From a virus, in the IMG/VR virus record IMGVR_UViG_3300009285_001776, positions 1 to 44,807 of that record: a stretch of DNA of 44,807 nucleotides. One strand, written 5' to 3'. The notes below the pieces were generated by a model. The model had not been told where the DNA came from, did not search any database, and was given only the letters and a program-made list of their open reading frames with translations. Numbering within the stretch: the first letter of the stretch is position 1; every line of letters starts with the position of its first letter. Positions 22,066-31,014 of the stretch are shown here, one piece after another. The position numbers and the translations under genes were made by a program.

Positions 22066-24288
22066 CTACGGTCTGCCCCACTCCCCCGACGCATCCTGAA
22101 CCTCCAGGCTGCACCGGCAGTTGCCGTTGCACTGAACCTCCCCAGGAAGGCGGTTGTTCGTCACGCGCATCAGATCGTCCATGCTCTCATACTCCCCGGC
22201 GAACTCGGGGCAGTCGTCGCAGTGCTGCGCCTGCTCATCCAAGACCCAGGCCACGGCGCCTCCACCCTCCAGTTCCGTCTGCTTCGCCGCCTCACCCGCC
22301 CCGATCTGGATGGCGGTCCATGCCGCACCCGCGTACTGCTCTGCGCGCGACCCCAGTGCAGCCATGTAGCCAATCAGCCCCAATGCCCCAGCCGCCATTA
22401 CGTCCTCGTCGCGCAGGGCACTCTCCAGCCTGCTTTTGGCGGCCGGGATGAACGACGTCGCCAGATAGTCATCGTTCAGCTGCACCCTCCGGGCGATCTC
22501 GGCCAGGTACTCGGGAGATGGCGGTCTGTCACCTAGCCCGAGGTTGGCGCCCCTCACGATAGCCATCCGGCCGGCTGCAGCCAGGGCAGAGGCGAGCACG
22601 GCCAGCTCGTCAGCTATGATCTCGGCCTGCTCCTCTTCGTCGGCCTCGGCCAACTCCTCCGCCAGGTCCTTCAGCCAATCGTTGTAGATCAGCGTGATTT
22701 GGACCTGGTACTTGTTGGTCTCTTTCTCCCATGTGCGGCGCGAGCGCGGTCCACGAAATCGGGACGCCGCGAAGGTTTCGTCTTCGGGCGTCTTACCTCC
22801 TTCCGCCACATCCAGCTTCGCATCCGGGTCATCGCCTTGCGGCTTGCCGAACACGATGGGTTGAGGAGCCGGCCTGGCCGTTGCAGGGTCTGCTTCGGGC
22901 AACTTCAGCATCTCACGCAGCACCCGTTCAACGCCGTCGTCGGGGGTAATGGTTCTAGACCCAACCGCGTCAGCGATGGCCGTGATGATCTTCGACACGT
23001 CCTGCTGCTCGACCGGGGCGAACTGGATCTCGGGGTACTGGGTGATCCCCGTGAAAGCCCCGGCGTTCAGCTTGAACAGCCTGTCCACCGCGAACCGATT
23101 GAACGTCTCGGCGATGTTGTCCAGCCACCCACCGACCGCTTGCGAGAAGAAGTCCGTAGTCACCGTCGCCAGAGCTTGAGTCCCTCTCTCCGTCAGGCCG
23201 AAGAAGATGAACTGCGCCAGCAGCACCTGGGCCATCTGCTGGTTGTAGCGGTTGATGACCTGGTCGAAGTCCACCATGCCTCTGCCGGTAGGTGTAACCA
23301 GCTCGAACAGCGCCCCCATCCCGTCCGCCGTCATCTTGGGGTAGGGAATGACGATGCCCATCTGGTCGTCGGTTCGGATGTTCCTGACGATCTCCTGTGC
23401 CTTCGTGAAGTCGCTGTTGGCGCCCTCCAGCTTCGTGCCCTTCCCGAGGTACATGGTGGGAATGCCGCCGCCCGTTCTCTCGGCGACGATGCCCTCCAAC
23501 TCGGCAAAGTTCTTGCTGAAGTACCAGGGCTGATACGCGCCTCTCAAGGCGGATCGGCCTTGTGGATTGTTCTTCATCCCGTTCGTCCGGTAGAGGATCA
23601 TCTTCTCGATCGGGATGAACACCGACTGCCCGCCATTGGGAGGCGTCTGGTTCAAGCCCTGAATGCCCCCCGAGTCATCGAACATCCACTCCCTGCCCGA
23701 GGTCAAGGTGTCAGGAGAGCGGTAGCCGAACTTGCGCCACCCAATGCGTCCATCATCATGCTTGCTGGACGGCTCCCTCTCTGGTCCAAGCCGACGCTTG
23801 TACACGATCTCGAACGGGGCGAAGCCGTACCATGCCATCGAGATGGCCTGCCCTGTGTGTTCTGACCACGAGTGGCTCATGTCATGGATGCATGTGTCGA
23901 GGAAGTCGGCGGCTTCGATGTCCGCAGCTTCCTCAGACGCGGGCTCGACGTGGACAGTTGCAGACCTCACCAGCATCTCGACCGCGAACGTGGCGGCAGA
24001 CACGACCGGATGGTCGAGCATCTTCCGCACCGTCTTGACCAGACGAGGGAGGCTGTTCCAGTCCTGAACATAGTCCTCGGAGATGGCGCCGGCGAAGCGG
24101 TTTAGCCCAGTCACCCCCATCTCGCCGTAGGTCTTGCCCTTCGTGACCGCAAGCGTTTCGGTCTTGAGTGCCCGGCTCACCGTGGCCGTTGACACATGCA
24201 GGGCCTTAGCGATCTCGGCCCTCCCCTTCCCCTCGGCCGCCAGCGCATGCACCTTGTCGTAGTTCGTGGTCCGCTTACGTCCTGCCAT
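22066..24288 (-). CDS. portal protein with N-terminal HTH and C-terminal minor-head-like region
   Basis: 740 residues in three parts. Residues 8-40 (AAEGKGRAEIAKALHVST) form a helix-turn-helix. Residues about 70-470 look like a Mu gp29/DUF935-type portal (HPVVSAATFAVEMLVRSA, ISMAWYGFAPFEIVYKRR, VINRYNQQMAQVLLAQFI). Residues about 560-740 are helical and end with CDDCPEF and CNGNCRCS, the Cys pattern seen near the end of some minor-head (Mu F/SPP1 gp7-like) proteins. Portals form the dodecameric DNA channel. The fusion of all three is unusual. Confidence 0.8.
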   Translation of the reverse strand: MAGRKRTTNYDKVHALAAEGKGRAEIAKALHVSTATVSRALKTETLAVTKGKTYGEMGVTGLNRFAGAISEDYVQDWNSLPRLVKTVRKMLDHPVVSAATFAVEMLVRSATVHVEPASEEAADIEAADFLDTCIHDMSHSWSEHTGQAISMAWYGFAPFEIVYKRRLGPEREPSSKHDDGRIGWRKFGYRSPDTLTSGREWMFDDSGGIQGLNQTPPNGGQSVFIPIEKMILYRTNGMKNNPQGRSALRGAYQPWYFSKNFAELEGIVAERTGGGIPTMYLGKGTKLEGANSDFTKAQEIVRNIRTDDQMGIVIPYPKMTADGMGALFELVTPTGRGMVDFDQVINRYNQQMAQVLLAQFIFFGLTERGTQALATVTTDFFSQAVGGWLDNIAETFNRFAVDRLFKLNAGAFTGITQYPEIQFAPVEQQDVSKIITAIADAVGSRTITPDDGVERVLREMLKLPEADPATARPAPQPIVFGKPQGDDPDAKLDVAEGGKTPEDETFAASRFRGPRSRRTWEKETNKYQVQITLIYNDWLKDLAEELAEADEEEQAEIIADELAVLASALAAAGRMAIVRGANLGLGDRPPSPEYLAEIARRVQLNDDYLATSFIPAAKSRLESALRDEDVMAAGALGLIGYMAALGSRAEQYAGAAWTAIQIGAGEAAKQTELEGGGAVAWVLDEQAQHCDDCPEFAGEYESMDDLMRVTNNRLPGEVQCNGNCRCSLEVQDASGEWGRP

Positions 24289-24568
24289 TCGCCACCTCCT
24301 TCAGAAGTGCTACCTGGTCGTCGATCATGTCGCCGGCCATGTTGCCTAGATCCCCGATGGTGTTCGTCAATTCAGCCAGAGTGAGAAGGCTCAACTGGCC
24401 CGCCGCTGCTTGCTTGGCCGCCTCATGCACAACGGCCTTAGCCTTGTCCGCCAGAATGAGTGCTGCAGACGAGCGCGTCCGCAATGTGTTGACTGCCAGT
24501 TCAATGTTCGGAGCCCGCCTCCGCCCCAGCGTGAACCCAATCAGCAGCCCAACAATCAGCCAGCCCAT
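24275..24568 (-). CDS. small membrane-anchored helical protein
   Basis: 97 residues, ATG overlapping the terminase stop (TGATG). The N-terminal helix MGWLIVGLLIGFTLG could anchor it in the membrane; the rest is helical (KAKAVVHEAAKQAAAGQ, GDMIDDQVALLKEVANG). Between terminase and portal; no family recognised. Confidence 0.55.
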   Translation of the reverse strand: MGWLIVGLLIGFTLGRRRAPNIELAVNTLRTRSSAALILADKAKAVVHEAAKQAAAGQLSLLTLAELTNTIGDLGNMAGDMIDDQVALLKEVANGRT

Positions 24569-26091
24569 CAGCCCCTCCTGAAGCGGCTCTGCCCAGACGG
24601 ACCCCAGCCGCGATCTCCCCCCTTGGACTCGTCGCTCATGGTCGGCTCTCTCCACCTGCTCTGTTGCGTCAGGTTGGCAATTGGGACGTTGGCCCCTCCG
24701 CCAATCAGCGCCATGACCAGCGCGTCGCCACAATTCGTTGACCTTCCGATGCGTTCTCGAATGTCGTCCTTGCTCTCGATCTGGATGCCCTGGGGGGTGA
24801 TCTTCCAGCGCGGAGCAACGAGGTCGCCTTTCAGTTCCTGGTCGGGAGGCAGGCACAGGTTCAATCCGAACGCCGGGTCCAGCGCCTCCCGCATGCTCCA
24901 CCACAACTCCGCTCTCATGTTCTTGAACCGCAGGTTGCCGCCTCGACCGGACCATCCACCGCTGGACTCTGCGAAGTTGACCGCCTTCGCGTCTACACCA
25001 AGCCCTTTGAGGTGGTCGTACACGCTACCCCCTACGCCGATCACGTCAACATGGATGGGGACCTGATAGCCGATCTCCCGTGTCAGGTGCGCCACCACAG
25101 ACGGACCATCGGGCGTGTCCTTCCCCTTGACCTTGACGGGAAGGCCGAACCATCTACCGACGCGCGTGATGGCTACCGTCTTGTCGTCCCCGCCTCTTGC
25201 CACGTCCACGCCGACGCATGTTGCCGTGCTTCCCTCCGGCGCATCCGGCGTCCACCGCGCCATCGCCGCCTCGATCCATGCAGCGGGGATGACCTGCCAC
25301 GGGTCAGTGCCGAGGCCAATGGAGAAGTCGCCGTACAGGAGTTGGCTTCGCAATGGCTCGGGCAGCATCTGAAGCTGCTCGATGTAGCCCGTCTCGGCGT
25401 ACACAGGATTGTCCATCACAGACGCGGGGATGAAGGTTCTCGACTTCGGGGTGATGACCTCGTCCTTGTACTGGAACACGCCTGGGCCAACTTCCTTCTC
25501 CTCCCCGTCGATCATGGCGTACCACCTGAGCTCGCCGGGCTTCGCAGGATTGGGGTGCTGACTGTCCAGCCATGCCGCCCAACGTCTAACCACCCACTCC
25601 CCCTCAGGAGTAGACGGGGGGTTGCCAGTTGCCACCGTCCTCACCCTCTGCCCCGGTGTTGGCGTTCTCAGCCATGCGTTCAAGAACACGTACTGACTCT
25701 CGAGGAAGTCGGGCAGTTCATCGAACGCCTTCAGGTCGTGAGCCCGCCCCTTGTAGTTCTGCTTGTCGGTCTCGCGATGGACGGCTCCGAACTCCAGCAT
25801 CCTATCCCCTGGCAGGTCGCGCCAGATGTGCATGGTCTCGTTGAACCGCCCCCTCTGTCCGATCATCTCCACCGACGAGGAGATGAGCTCCCTGAGTTGC
25901 GGAAACTCGCGACGGTAGATGATGCTGCGCCGGTGCGCGGTGAGGGCAAGCCCGAGCAGAAGCCACGACTTGCCGCCTCCGGCTTGTCCGCCGAAGAACA
26001 GCTCGTCTGCCTCGGAGTGGTATGCAGCCTCTTGCGGCCGGCCGACGAATGGCGTCCAGAGTGGCGTGGCGTCAGTCTGCGCCCGCGCCAT
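24568..26091 (-). CDS. terL: terminase large subunit
   Basis: 507 residues from ATG 26091; an upstream TTG at 26166 would add 25 residues but has no good RBS. ATPase part: Walker A GGQAGGGKS (34-42), Walker B AFDEL (122-126) and ATGNPPST (155-161). Nuclease part: GVDVARGGDDKT (294-305), with the acidic residues that bind metal in the RNase H-like fold, and CGDALVMAL near the end. It drives DNA packaging through the portal. Confidence 0.93.
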   Translation of the reverse strand: MARAQTDATPLWTPFVGRPQEAAYHSEADELFFGGQAGGGKSWLLLGLALTAHRRSIIYRREFPQLRELISSSVEMIGQRGRFNETMHIWRDLPGDRMLEFGAVHRETDKQNYKGRAHDLKAFDELPDFLESQYVFLNAWLRTPTPGQRVRTVATGNPPSTPEGEWVVRRWAAWLDSQHPNPAKPGELRWYAMIDGEEKEVGPGVFQYKDEVITPKSRTFIPASVMDNPVYAETGYIEQLQMLPEPLRSQLLYGDFSIGLGTDPWQVIPAAWIEAAMARWTPDAPEGSTATCVGVDVARGGDDKTVAITRVGRWFGLPVKVKGKDTPDGPSVVAHLTREIGYQVPIHVDVIGVGGSVYDHLKGLGVDAKAVNFAESSGGWSGRGGNLRFKNMRAELWWSMREALDPAFGLNLCLPPDQELKGDLVAPRWKITPQGIQIESKDDIRERIGRSTNCGDALVMALIGGGANVPIANLTQQSRWREPTMSDESKGGDRGWGPSGQSRFRRG

Positions 26092-26545
26092 CCTCTTCAG
26101 CTTCTCCGTCTTGGCTGACAGGTACTCCTGCTCCGGCAAAAAGCTCGACAGCGAGGTCTCTTCCAAGCTCCGCCTCCAGAATCTCGTAGGTCAGCGCGCC
26201 GTCCTTCACGAGGGCAATCAGATCGTCCCGCCACGACTTGATGACCGTTGGCAGCTTGCCCTCCGTCCGGTCCATCACCTCTTTCAGGATCGGCCCGGTC
26301 GGCTCGGACATGAGCACCATCCACAACCTGAGTGCAACCATGCCCTCGATCGGGATTTCGTTGCCACCCGCAGCAAGCTCCTTCGACCACAGCTTGCATA
26401 GCTTCGACGCCTCGACCGGCGTCATGGCGCCCCACTTCCGCAGCCAGCCCGTGACGCGGTTCGGCCCCTTGCCCTTTGTGTTGCGACGCGGGTCATAGCC
26501 TCTCTCGAAGAACTTCAGGTTCTCTGCCTTGCCAGGACCGCCCAT
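26072..26545 (-). CDS. putative terminase small subunit (DUF5681-like)
   Basis: 157 residues from ATG 26545; a longer TTG form is less likely. GPNRVTGWLRKWGAMTPVEAS, then LRLWMVLMSEPTGPILKEVMDRTEGKLP (about residues 75-102) is the style of DUF5681/terS-like proteins that end in D-R-T-E-G-K-P. It immediately precedes terL in transcription. Small terminases recognise the packaging site on phage DNA. Confidence 0.65.
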   Translation of the reverse strand: MGGPGKAENLKFFERGYDPRRNTKGKGPNRVTGWLRKWGAMTPVEASKLCKLWSKELAAGGNEIPIEGMVALRLWMVLMSEPTGPILKEVMDRTEGKLPTVIKSWRDDLIALVKDGALTYEILEAELGRDLAVELFAGAGVPVSQDGEAEEDGAGAD

Positions 26546-26561
26546 GTTCACCCCAAACAAA

Positions 26562-26586
26562 ACGCCGACCCATGACAGGCCGGCGT
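26562..26586 (-). terminator. rho-independent-type terminator before the terminase genes
   Basis: ACGCCG (26562-26567) pairs with CGGCGT (26581-26586). On the minus strand the stem is followed by TTTTGTTTGGGG. It lies between the small ORF at 26636 and the packaging genes, and would separate the sugar operon from the late operon. A second stem GGGGC-CGCA-GCCCC lies next to it at 26597-26610. TATACT on the minus strand at 26627-26622 could be a -10 box, but no good -35 is seen. Confidence 0.55.
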
Positions 26587-26635
26587 GTCTATTAGAGGGG
26601 CCGCAGCCCCCCGGCAGACTCAGTATAGCATACGA

Positions 26636-26845
26636 TTACGCAATGCCATGTACCTCCGCGAACGGCCCCCATTCTTGCGCCGCTCGATTGGCTTCGGCAG
26701 GCGTGCGTTCATATCCCTGGATGAACGACCGTTCTGTGTCGCCCACGCACGTTATCTCAATCCAGTCGAAGCGAACCCAGTCAAGGCGCGTGATTTTCGA
26801 CAATGTCACGACCGATAGACGAACATCACACTGGACGGCTGGCAT
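26636..26845 (-). CDS. small hypothetical protein
   Basis: 69 residues from ATG 26845 with GGAGACATTCT before it; overlaps the end of the cytidylyltransferase gene. VRFDWIEITCVGDTERSFIQGYERT looks like an exposed beta-hairpin, and RTPAEANRAAQEWG a helix. It is the last gene of the sugar operon. No function recognised. Confidence 0.6.
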   Translation of the reverse strand: MPAVQCDVRLSVVTLSKITRLDWVRFDWIEITCVGDTERSFIQGYERTPAEANRAAQEWGPFAEVHGIA

Positions 26846-27806
26846 AGAATGTCTCCTTGTGCCCGCATTTCGGGCAGCGGAGCTTGAGGTTCCCCGCCTT
26901 GACCTGTACGCTCATCAGCGGCGTGCCACACTTGGAACACTTCACTGCCCGGTGGGTGGCCTCGATCTGCCCCGTCAGGCTGGCGAGGTCGGAGTACACA
27001 ACAGGCCTTCCCGAGTAGTCTCGCTCCCACTGCTCGATCTCGGCGCGGGTGTAGCTGGTGTACGTCCCGGTCTTCTCCCGAATGGAGCCATTGATGGCGG
27101 CCACGTCCTGGTGCTTGTCCAGGTAGTTGACCACCCATTGCAGCGTCGGCTCGTGCGGCTTGTCCCATGCCTCCCAGATACGCCTCACCAGCTCGAGGTC
27201 GTCGGGCGTGTCCACCTCCAAGCGGTATGGCCGGTACGACCAGTGAGGAAGGTCAACCAGGCCGTAGGTAAATCTGTCCAGATGCCTTCGGATCCACATG
27301 CCCGGGTGCTGTCTCTCCTCCCCGCCCGATAGGCTGCTCGTCCACCGCCACGTCCGGTACGACCAGGGAGACAGGCCGGCGCCATACACTGGATCGGCCC
27401 CGAACTGGAGGGGCAGCATGAAGTCCCAGCCGTTGGTCTCCATCGCACCCGCAGCAAGGTCGATGTGATGCCAGTCCACGAACGGCTGATCTCCCAGGGC
27501 TCTCAGGATCGGAAGGTCGCCGTACCGGCCGGTCATCTTCTGGACGGCGCGGTCCAACTCTCCCGTCGTGTCGTCCTCCTGTTGCCCCCTGCAGGACCAG
27601 ATGCCATGCTCAACACATGCCCGGTCGATGTCGTCGTTCGCCTTCCCCCAAGGGCTGGTCACTAGCACGTCCTTGACGCACTTCGCCTGCCTCAGCCTCC
27701 TGACGATATGGACAAACATCGGCACGCCGCCGATCGGCATAAGGACCTTGCCGGGCAGCCTCTCGGAGGTGGCCCGGATGGAGAGGATGCAGAGGACTTC
27801 AGGCAC
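26826..27806 (-). CDS. cytidylyltransferase (SpsF / CMP-sugar synthetase type) with zinc ribbon
   Basis: 326 residues from GTG 27806. The N-terminal half has the nucleotide-binding RATSERLPGKVLMPIGG (residues about 9-27), then RALGDQPFVDW, where the Asp pairs with the metal in this family. EVDTPDDLELVRRIW is the typical closing motif of SpsF/KdsB/NeuA-like enzymes. The last 40 residues form a zinc ribbon (CSKCGTPL and CPKCGH), an addition not found in standard family members. It would activate a sugar acid as a CMP sugar. Confidence 0.8.
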   Translation of the reverse strand: MPEVLCILSIRATSERLPGKVLMPIGGVPMFVHIVRRLRQAKCVKDVLVTSPWGKANDDIDRACVEHGIWSCRGQQEDDTTGELDRAVQKMTGRYGDLPILRALGDQPFVDWHHIDLAAGAMETNGWDFMLPLQFGADPVYGAGLSPWSYRTWRWTSSLSGGEERQHPGMWIRRHLDRFTYGLVDLPHWSYRPYRLEVDTPDDLELVRRIWEAWDKPHEPTLQWVVNYLDKHQDVAAINGSIREKTGTYTSYTRAEIEQWERDYSGRPVVYSDLASLTGQIEATHRAVKCSKCGTPLMSVQVKAGNLKLRCPKCGHKETFYASRPV

Positions 27807-28687
27807 TATGCTCTCCTCGCGAACAGTATCAGGTCCCGGCCCCCGTTCCCCGCATACCACCTCATGCGCCTAAACAGGTCGTCATCCGTCAGCCCGGATT
27901 CGGTGAACCGGATCAGCTCATGCAGCTTGCCCCCCAACTCTGGATGCTTCATGTAGTCCACGGTCGGCAGGAAGCGATGCATCGGCGCGGCGCCCAAGAC
28001 AACCTCGGGCATAGCAAAGCCGCTCCGCAGCAATAGCCTACCAATGCTCGGCCCGTCCCAGTAGTTGCAGTGCGTGGGGTGGATGAACGGGAACTTACCA
28101 TTCAGCGGCTCGTTCGGGACGATGAGGAGCAGCACTCCATTCGGTTTCAGCATGTCATGGACGCGCCTCAACAGAGACGCCGGCTCAGGCACATGCTCCA
28201 AGAGCCACAGCATGCTTACAGCGTTGGCCTCGTCATTTCCGGTGTCGAAGTCCTCAATCGTCCTATGAGACACGATCAGCGTCCCGGCCGTCTTGTCTCG
28301 CCTCCAGGAGAACGCGTGCTGACTAGCCTCCCGACTTGGTTCTACCGCCCATGTCTGCCAACCAGCGTCCGCCATTACGGCAGCAAACAACCCGTGTCCG
28401 GATCCGAGGTCGTAGATGATGCGGGCCCGTCCTTGCGGAGGAACGAGGGAGTTGAGTACACGGCCGTACAGTCCGTATGTCCTCCGCCTCCAGCCCTCCT
28501 CCCCGCAGATCAGTTCGTAGGCACCGGCCTTCTCGTCCTGCCAGAACTTCCTCCGGTAGTAGTCGGCCAGGTCGGTTGTCTCTGGAAGGGGATCGAGATG
28601 CACGAAGTCGCACGTCTCACAGAACCGCGCCATGACGCCGTTGCCCTCGTACACCTTCCCCGAGTGGTTATGCGGTGACATTGCCAT
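27806..28687 (-). CDS. SAM-dependent methyltransferase with N-terminal Cys pair
   Basis: 293 residues. RFCETCDFVHLDPLPETTDL (residues 21-40) is a small metal-binding style start seen in sugar C-methyltransferases. The SAM-binding loop IIYDLGSGHGLFAAVMA follows at about 90-106, then VSMLWLLEHVPEPASLLRR and LLIVPNEP (post-motif). It belongs to the Methyltransf_23 group. The operon context suggests a sugar or nucleotide-sugar substrate. Confidence 0.8.
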   Translation of the reverse strand: MAMSPHNHSGKVYEGNGVMARFCETCDFVHLDPLPETTDLADYYRRKFWQDEKAGAYELICGEEGWRRRTYGLYGRVLNSLVPPQGRARIIYDLGSGHGLFAAVMADAGWQTWAVEPSREASQHAFSWRRDKTAGTLIVSHRTIEDFDTGNDEANAVSMLWLLEHVPEPASLLRRVHDMLKPNGVLLLIVPNEPLNGKFPFIHPTHCNYWDGPSIGRLLLRSGFAMPEVVLGAAPMHRFLPTVDYMKHPELGGKLHELIRFTESGLTDDDLFRRMRWYAGNGGRDLILFARRA

Positions 28688-29396
28688 ACACTAGCAACCT
28701 TTGCCTAGATTCGCCATTGTCGTCAGGATAGAAGTCCTCTGAGACACATCCCCACCTGGAGGAGACGAAACTAGTCAGGTCGTCCATGTCTACCGCGGCG
28801 TGTACCCCTGGATGTTCTGCTCCGGTTTCCCGGATGAGGTTGACGAAGCACACGTCCGCCAGCTTTCCCAGCCTCTCAAGTGTCTGCTTCTGGACATCTG
28901 GACTCAGGTGCTCGATCACATCGAAGCAGACGGCGAAGTTCTGGTGCGGGATCTCCGTTCCGGGCTCGTCGATGATGTAGATGGGAAGATCGAGTTTCAG
29001 AGCTCTCAGCCTGTACGAGAGCCACTGCATCGACGCCCCATAGATGTCGGCGAAGGAGACGCGGTAGCCGAGGAAGTGCATTGCTAGGCCAAACTGCCCC
29101 CCTCCGGCCCCGTAGTCGAGGATCTTCACCCCGTACATATCAGGGGTTGCGCCGAGAATCTTGGCGATGTAGGGGCGATGAATGCCCGCCGTGCTCAGGG
29201 CGATGTTCTGGTAGGCGAAGATCAGCGTCCGCCTGGTCCACTCCTCGTCCGTCCCCTTGAACTGCGCCCGATCCTCTACGGCCTTCGTGTCATCGGCGGC
29301 GCACCAGGCTAGGTTGAAGTTGGGACCGGTGTAGTCGGCCAGTTCGTAGTAGGCCGGGTGCATCCACCCGCCGCGCTCTTTGGGGATCTGGATCAC
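28668..29396 (-). CDS. SAM-dependent methyltransferase
   Basis: 242 residues from GTG 29396, coupled to the preceding TGA. The SAM-binding motif KILDYGAGGGQFGLAMHFL lies near residue 85, and FAVCFDVIEHLSP near 140 supplies motif III. CVSEDFYPDDNGESRQRLLV closes the fold. It differs from the neighbouring methyltransferase in having no Cys pair, so the two act at different positions or substrates. Longer upstream reading frame lies inside the ATP-grasp gene. Confidence 0.8.
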   Translation of the reverse strand: MIQIPKERGGWMHPAYYELADYTGPNFNLAWCAADDTKAVEDRAQFKGTDEEWTRRTLIFAYQNIALSTAGIHRPYIAKILGATPDMYGVKILDYGAGGGQFGLAMHFLGYRVSFADIYGASMQWLSYRLRALKLDLPIYIIDEPGTEIPHQNFAVCFDVIEHLSPDVQKQTLERLGKLADVCFVNLIRETGAEHPGVHAAVDMDDLTSFVSSRWGCVSEDFYPDDNGESRQRLLVYGNVTA

Positions 29397-30475
29397 TTGA
29401 GCCTCTCTGCGGCATCCTGCCGCGCCTGCTCTCTCGACTTCCCAAGCCCCAAGACGAAGTCGCCCCTCTCGGGATGCGAATGCGGCTTGACGGGGAATTG
29501 GAACCTCTGACAGACGTACTGCCTCAAGTATGGCCTGATCTCCTCCGAGCGGATAGTCTCTCCCAGGGCCTGTCTGATTGCCAAGCCGACGAAGTCCACG
29601 TTCAGGCACATCGGCGTCATCAGGGAGCAGAAGCCCCCTCCAGACAGCCGCGCGGCGACCTCGATCACGACCGGCTTAGCTCCGTCCCAGACGAGGTCCC
29701 CCTTCAGCGTCCCCGTTGTCAAGCCGATGGCCTTGGCGCACTCCCCGATGGTGCGCTCGACCTTCCACCGCATCCCCCCGTCATCAGGGTCGCCCTGCTC
29801 ATTGGCCGGCATGTCCGACCCGTCCTCAATCACGCACGGGGCGAACTCCTCCAGCCTGGAGTAGTTCCGTTCCGCAATGGCGGTGAACAGAACCCTTCCG
29901 TCCTGGATGATGGATTCAGTCGAGAGCTGGATGCCCTCCACCCACTCCTGCCAGATGACCCTTCCGGTCGGGCTGATCCTTGCCGCCTGATTGCTGACCA
30001 GTGTTGCCTGATAGGCAGGCACGCGGAATACGCCCCTTGCCCCCCTTGAATCGGCCGGCTTGACCACGAGCATCCGGTCTCCAAGAGACTCAGGCGGAGT
30101 GTTGATCCATGACTTTGGGGTCGCCACCCCGGCGTCTGCCAACACACACGCCTGCTTGATCTTGTCCCGAGACAACTCCGCCGTTGTCTTGCTCGGCGCC
30201 GGAAGGCAGAATCTATCTGCCACCGCTCTTGCTACATGCGGGGCGTCCACGCCAGCGCACAATACGGCGTCCGCCCAAAGGCCGCCGAGTGCATTTAGCG
30301 CGTCCGTCTCGTCATAGCAGGAGGCTAACACGAACTCGTCAGCCAGATACCTGGCTGGGCAATCCGCGGCGTAGTCCAAGACAATGGCCCGGCAGCCCAT
30401 CGCAACCCCACGGGCGATGATGGGGACCGCGTCTGAACCTCCGCCGAGGAAGAGAACTGTTGGTCGTCCGATCAT
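29393..30475 (-). CDS. ATP-grasp enzyme (carboxylate-amine ligase like)
   Basis: 360 residues, ATGA-coupled start. The N-terminal Rossmann part (VLFLGGGSDAVPIIARGVAM, RAIVLDY) leads to the ATP-binding RMLVVKPADSRGARGV (about 133-148) and WQEWVEGIQLSTESI. KGDLVWDGAKPVVIEVAARLSGG carries the usual E...N/R metal and phosphate residues. Such enzymes join a carboxylate to an amine, thiol or other nucleophile using ATP. An amide-forming step in a modified sugar is likely from context. Confidence 0.8.
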   Translation of the reverse strand: MIGRPTVLFLGGGSDAVPIIARGVAMGCRAIVLDYAADCPARYLADEFVLASCYDETDALNALGGLWADAVLCAGVDAPHVARAVADRFCLPAPSKTTAELSRDKIKQACVLADAGVATPKSWINTPPESLGDRMLVVKPADSRGARGVFRVPAYQATLVSNQAARISPTGRVIWQEWVEGIQLSTESIIQDGRVLFTAIAERNYSRLEEFAPCVIEDGSDMPANEQGDPDDGGMRWKVERTIGECAKAIGLTTGTLKGDLVWDGAKPVVIEVAARLSGGGFCSLMTPMCLNVDFVGLAIRQALGETIRSEEIRPYLRQYVCQRFQFPVKPHSHPERGDFVLGLGKSREQARQDAAERLK

Positions 30476-31014
30476 GGTCCCTCCGTCATTCTCTCGCGGC
30501 CCGATTCAAGGATGGGCCAGCAGCCCACGTCAGACACCGCATAGCGTCTCACCTCCGGCCCCAATCTCTCGACGCGCACCCAGCCCATGTCCAGCGTTCT
30601 CTCCGGCCGGGACGCGGGCCGCCCATGATGCCACTCCGTAGCCACATGTCGAATGCCATTCAGCGTCTCGAACTGATGCACGATCCCAGCGACCCCGTTG
30701 TCCAGAATGATGACTTTCACCGGAAGGCCGTAGGCCCGACAGGTCGAGAGGTGCATCCGCTCCATGTCCCAGCACCCGTCCCCTGTCACGCACAGGACAA
30801 GCCTCTCGGGTTGCGCTATCTGCGCACCGATGGCATACGGCAACGCGCTCCCCATCGTCCCGTGCCCGCAACTCGTCAGGAGAACCCGCTTCGGATAGTC
30901 CCAGGTGAAGTGGCGGCACATCACGGACTGATGCGTCCCCACCCCAACGGCAACCGTTACCTCCAGCCCTTTGGTCGCCTCATCCAGCGCCTCAATCACC
31001 TCGCGCATGAACAT
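30472..31014 (-). CDS. ThDP enzyme, PP (diphosphate-binding) part of a three-gene split
   Basis: 180 residues. The cofactor motif GDGCWDMERMHLS starts at 78 and reaches LDNG at 104-107, fitting the GDG...N pattern of thiamine diphosphate enzymes. SCGHGTMGSALPYAIGAQ (49-66) is the standard opening of the PP domain in acetolactate-synthase-like enzymes. It overlaps the middle gene by 23 bases. It should assemble with the products at 30992-31375 and 31372-31860. Confidence 0.82.
   Translation of the reverse strand: MFMREVIEALDEATKGLEVTVAVGVGTHQSVMCRHFTWDYPKRVLLTSCGHGTMGSALPYAIGAQIAQPERLVLCVTGDGCWDMERMHLSTCRAYGLPVKVIILDNGVAGIVHQFETLNGIRHVATEWHHGRPASRPERTLDMGWVRVERLGPEVRRYAVSDVGCWPILESGRERMTEGP

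Noticed and set aside
22699-23865. Long plus-strand open frames over minus-strand genes (also 3846-4760 and 25012-26118)
   Set aside because: They are antisense to well-supported portal, phosphoesterase and terminase genes, lack RBS and recognisable domains, and arise from the high GC content in these codon frames.
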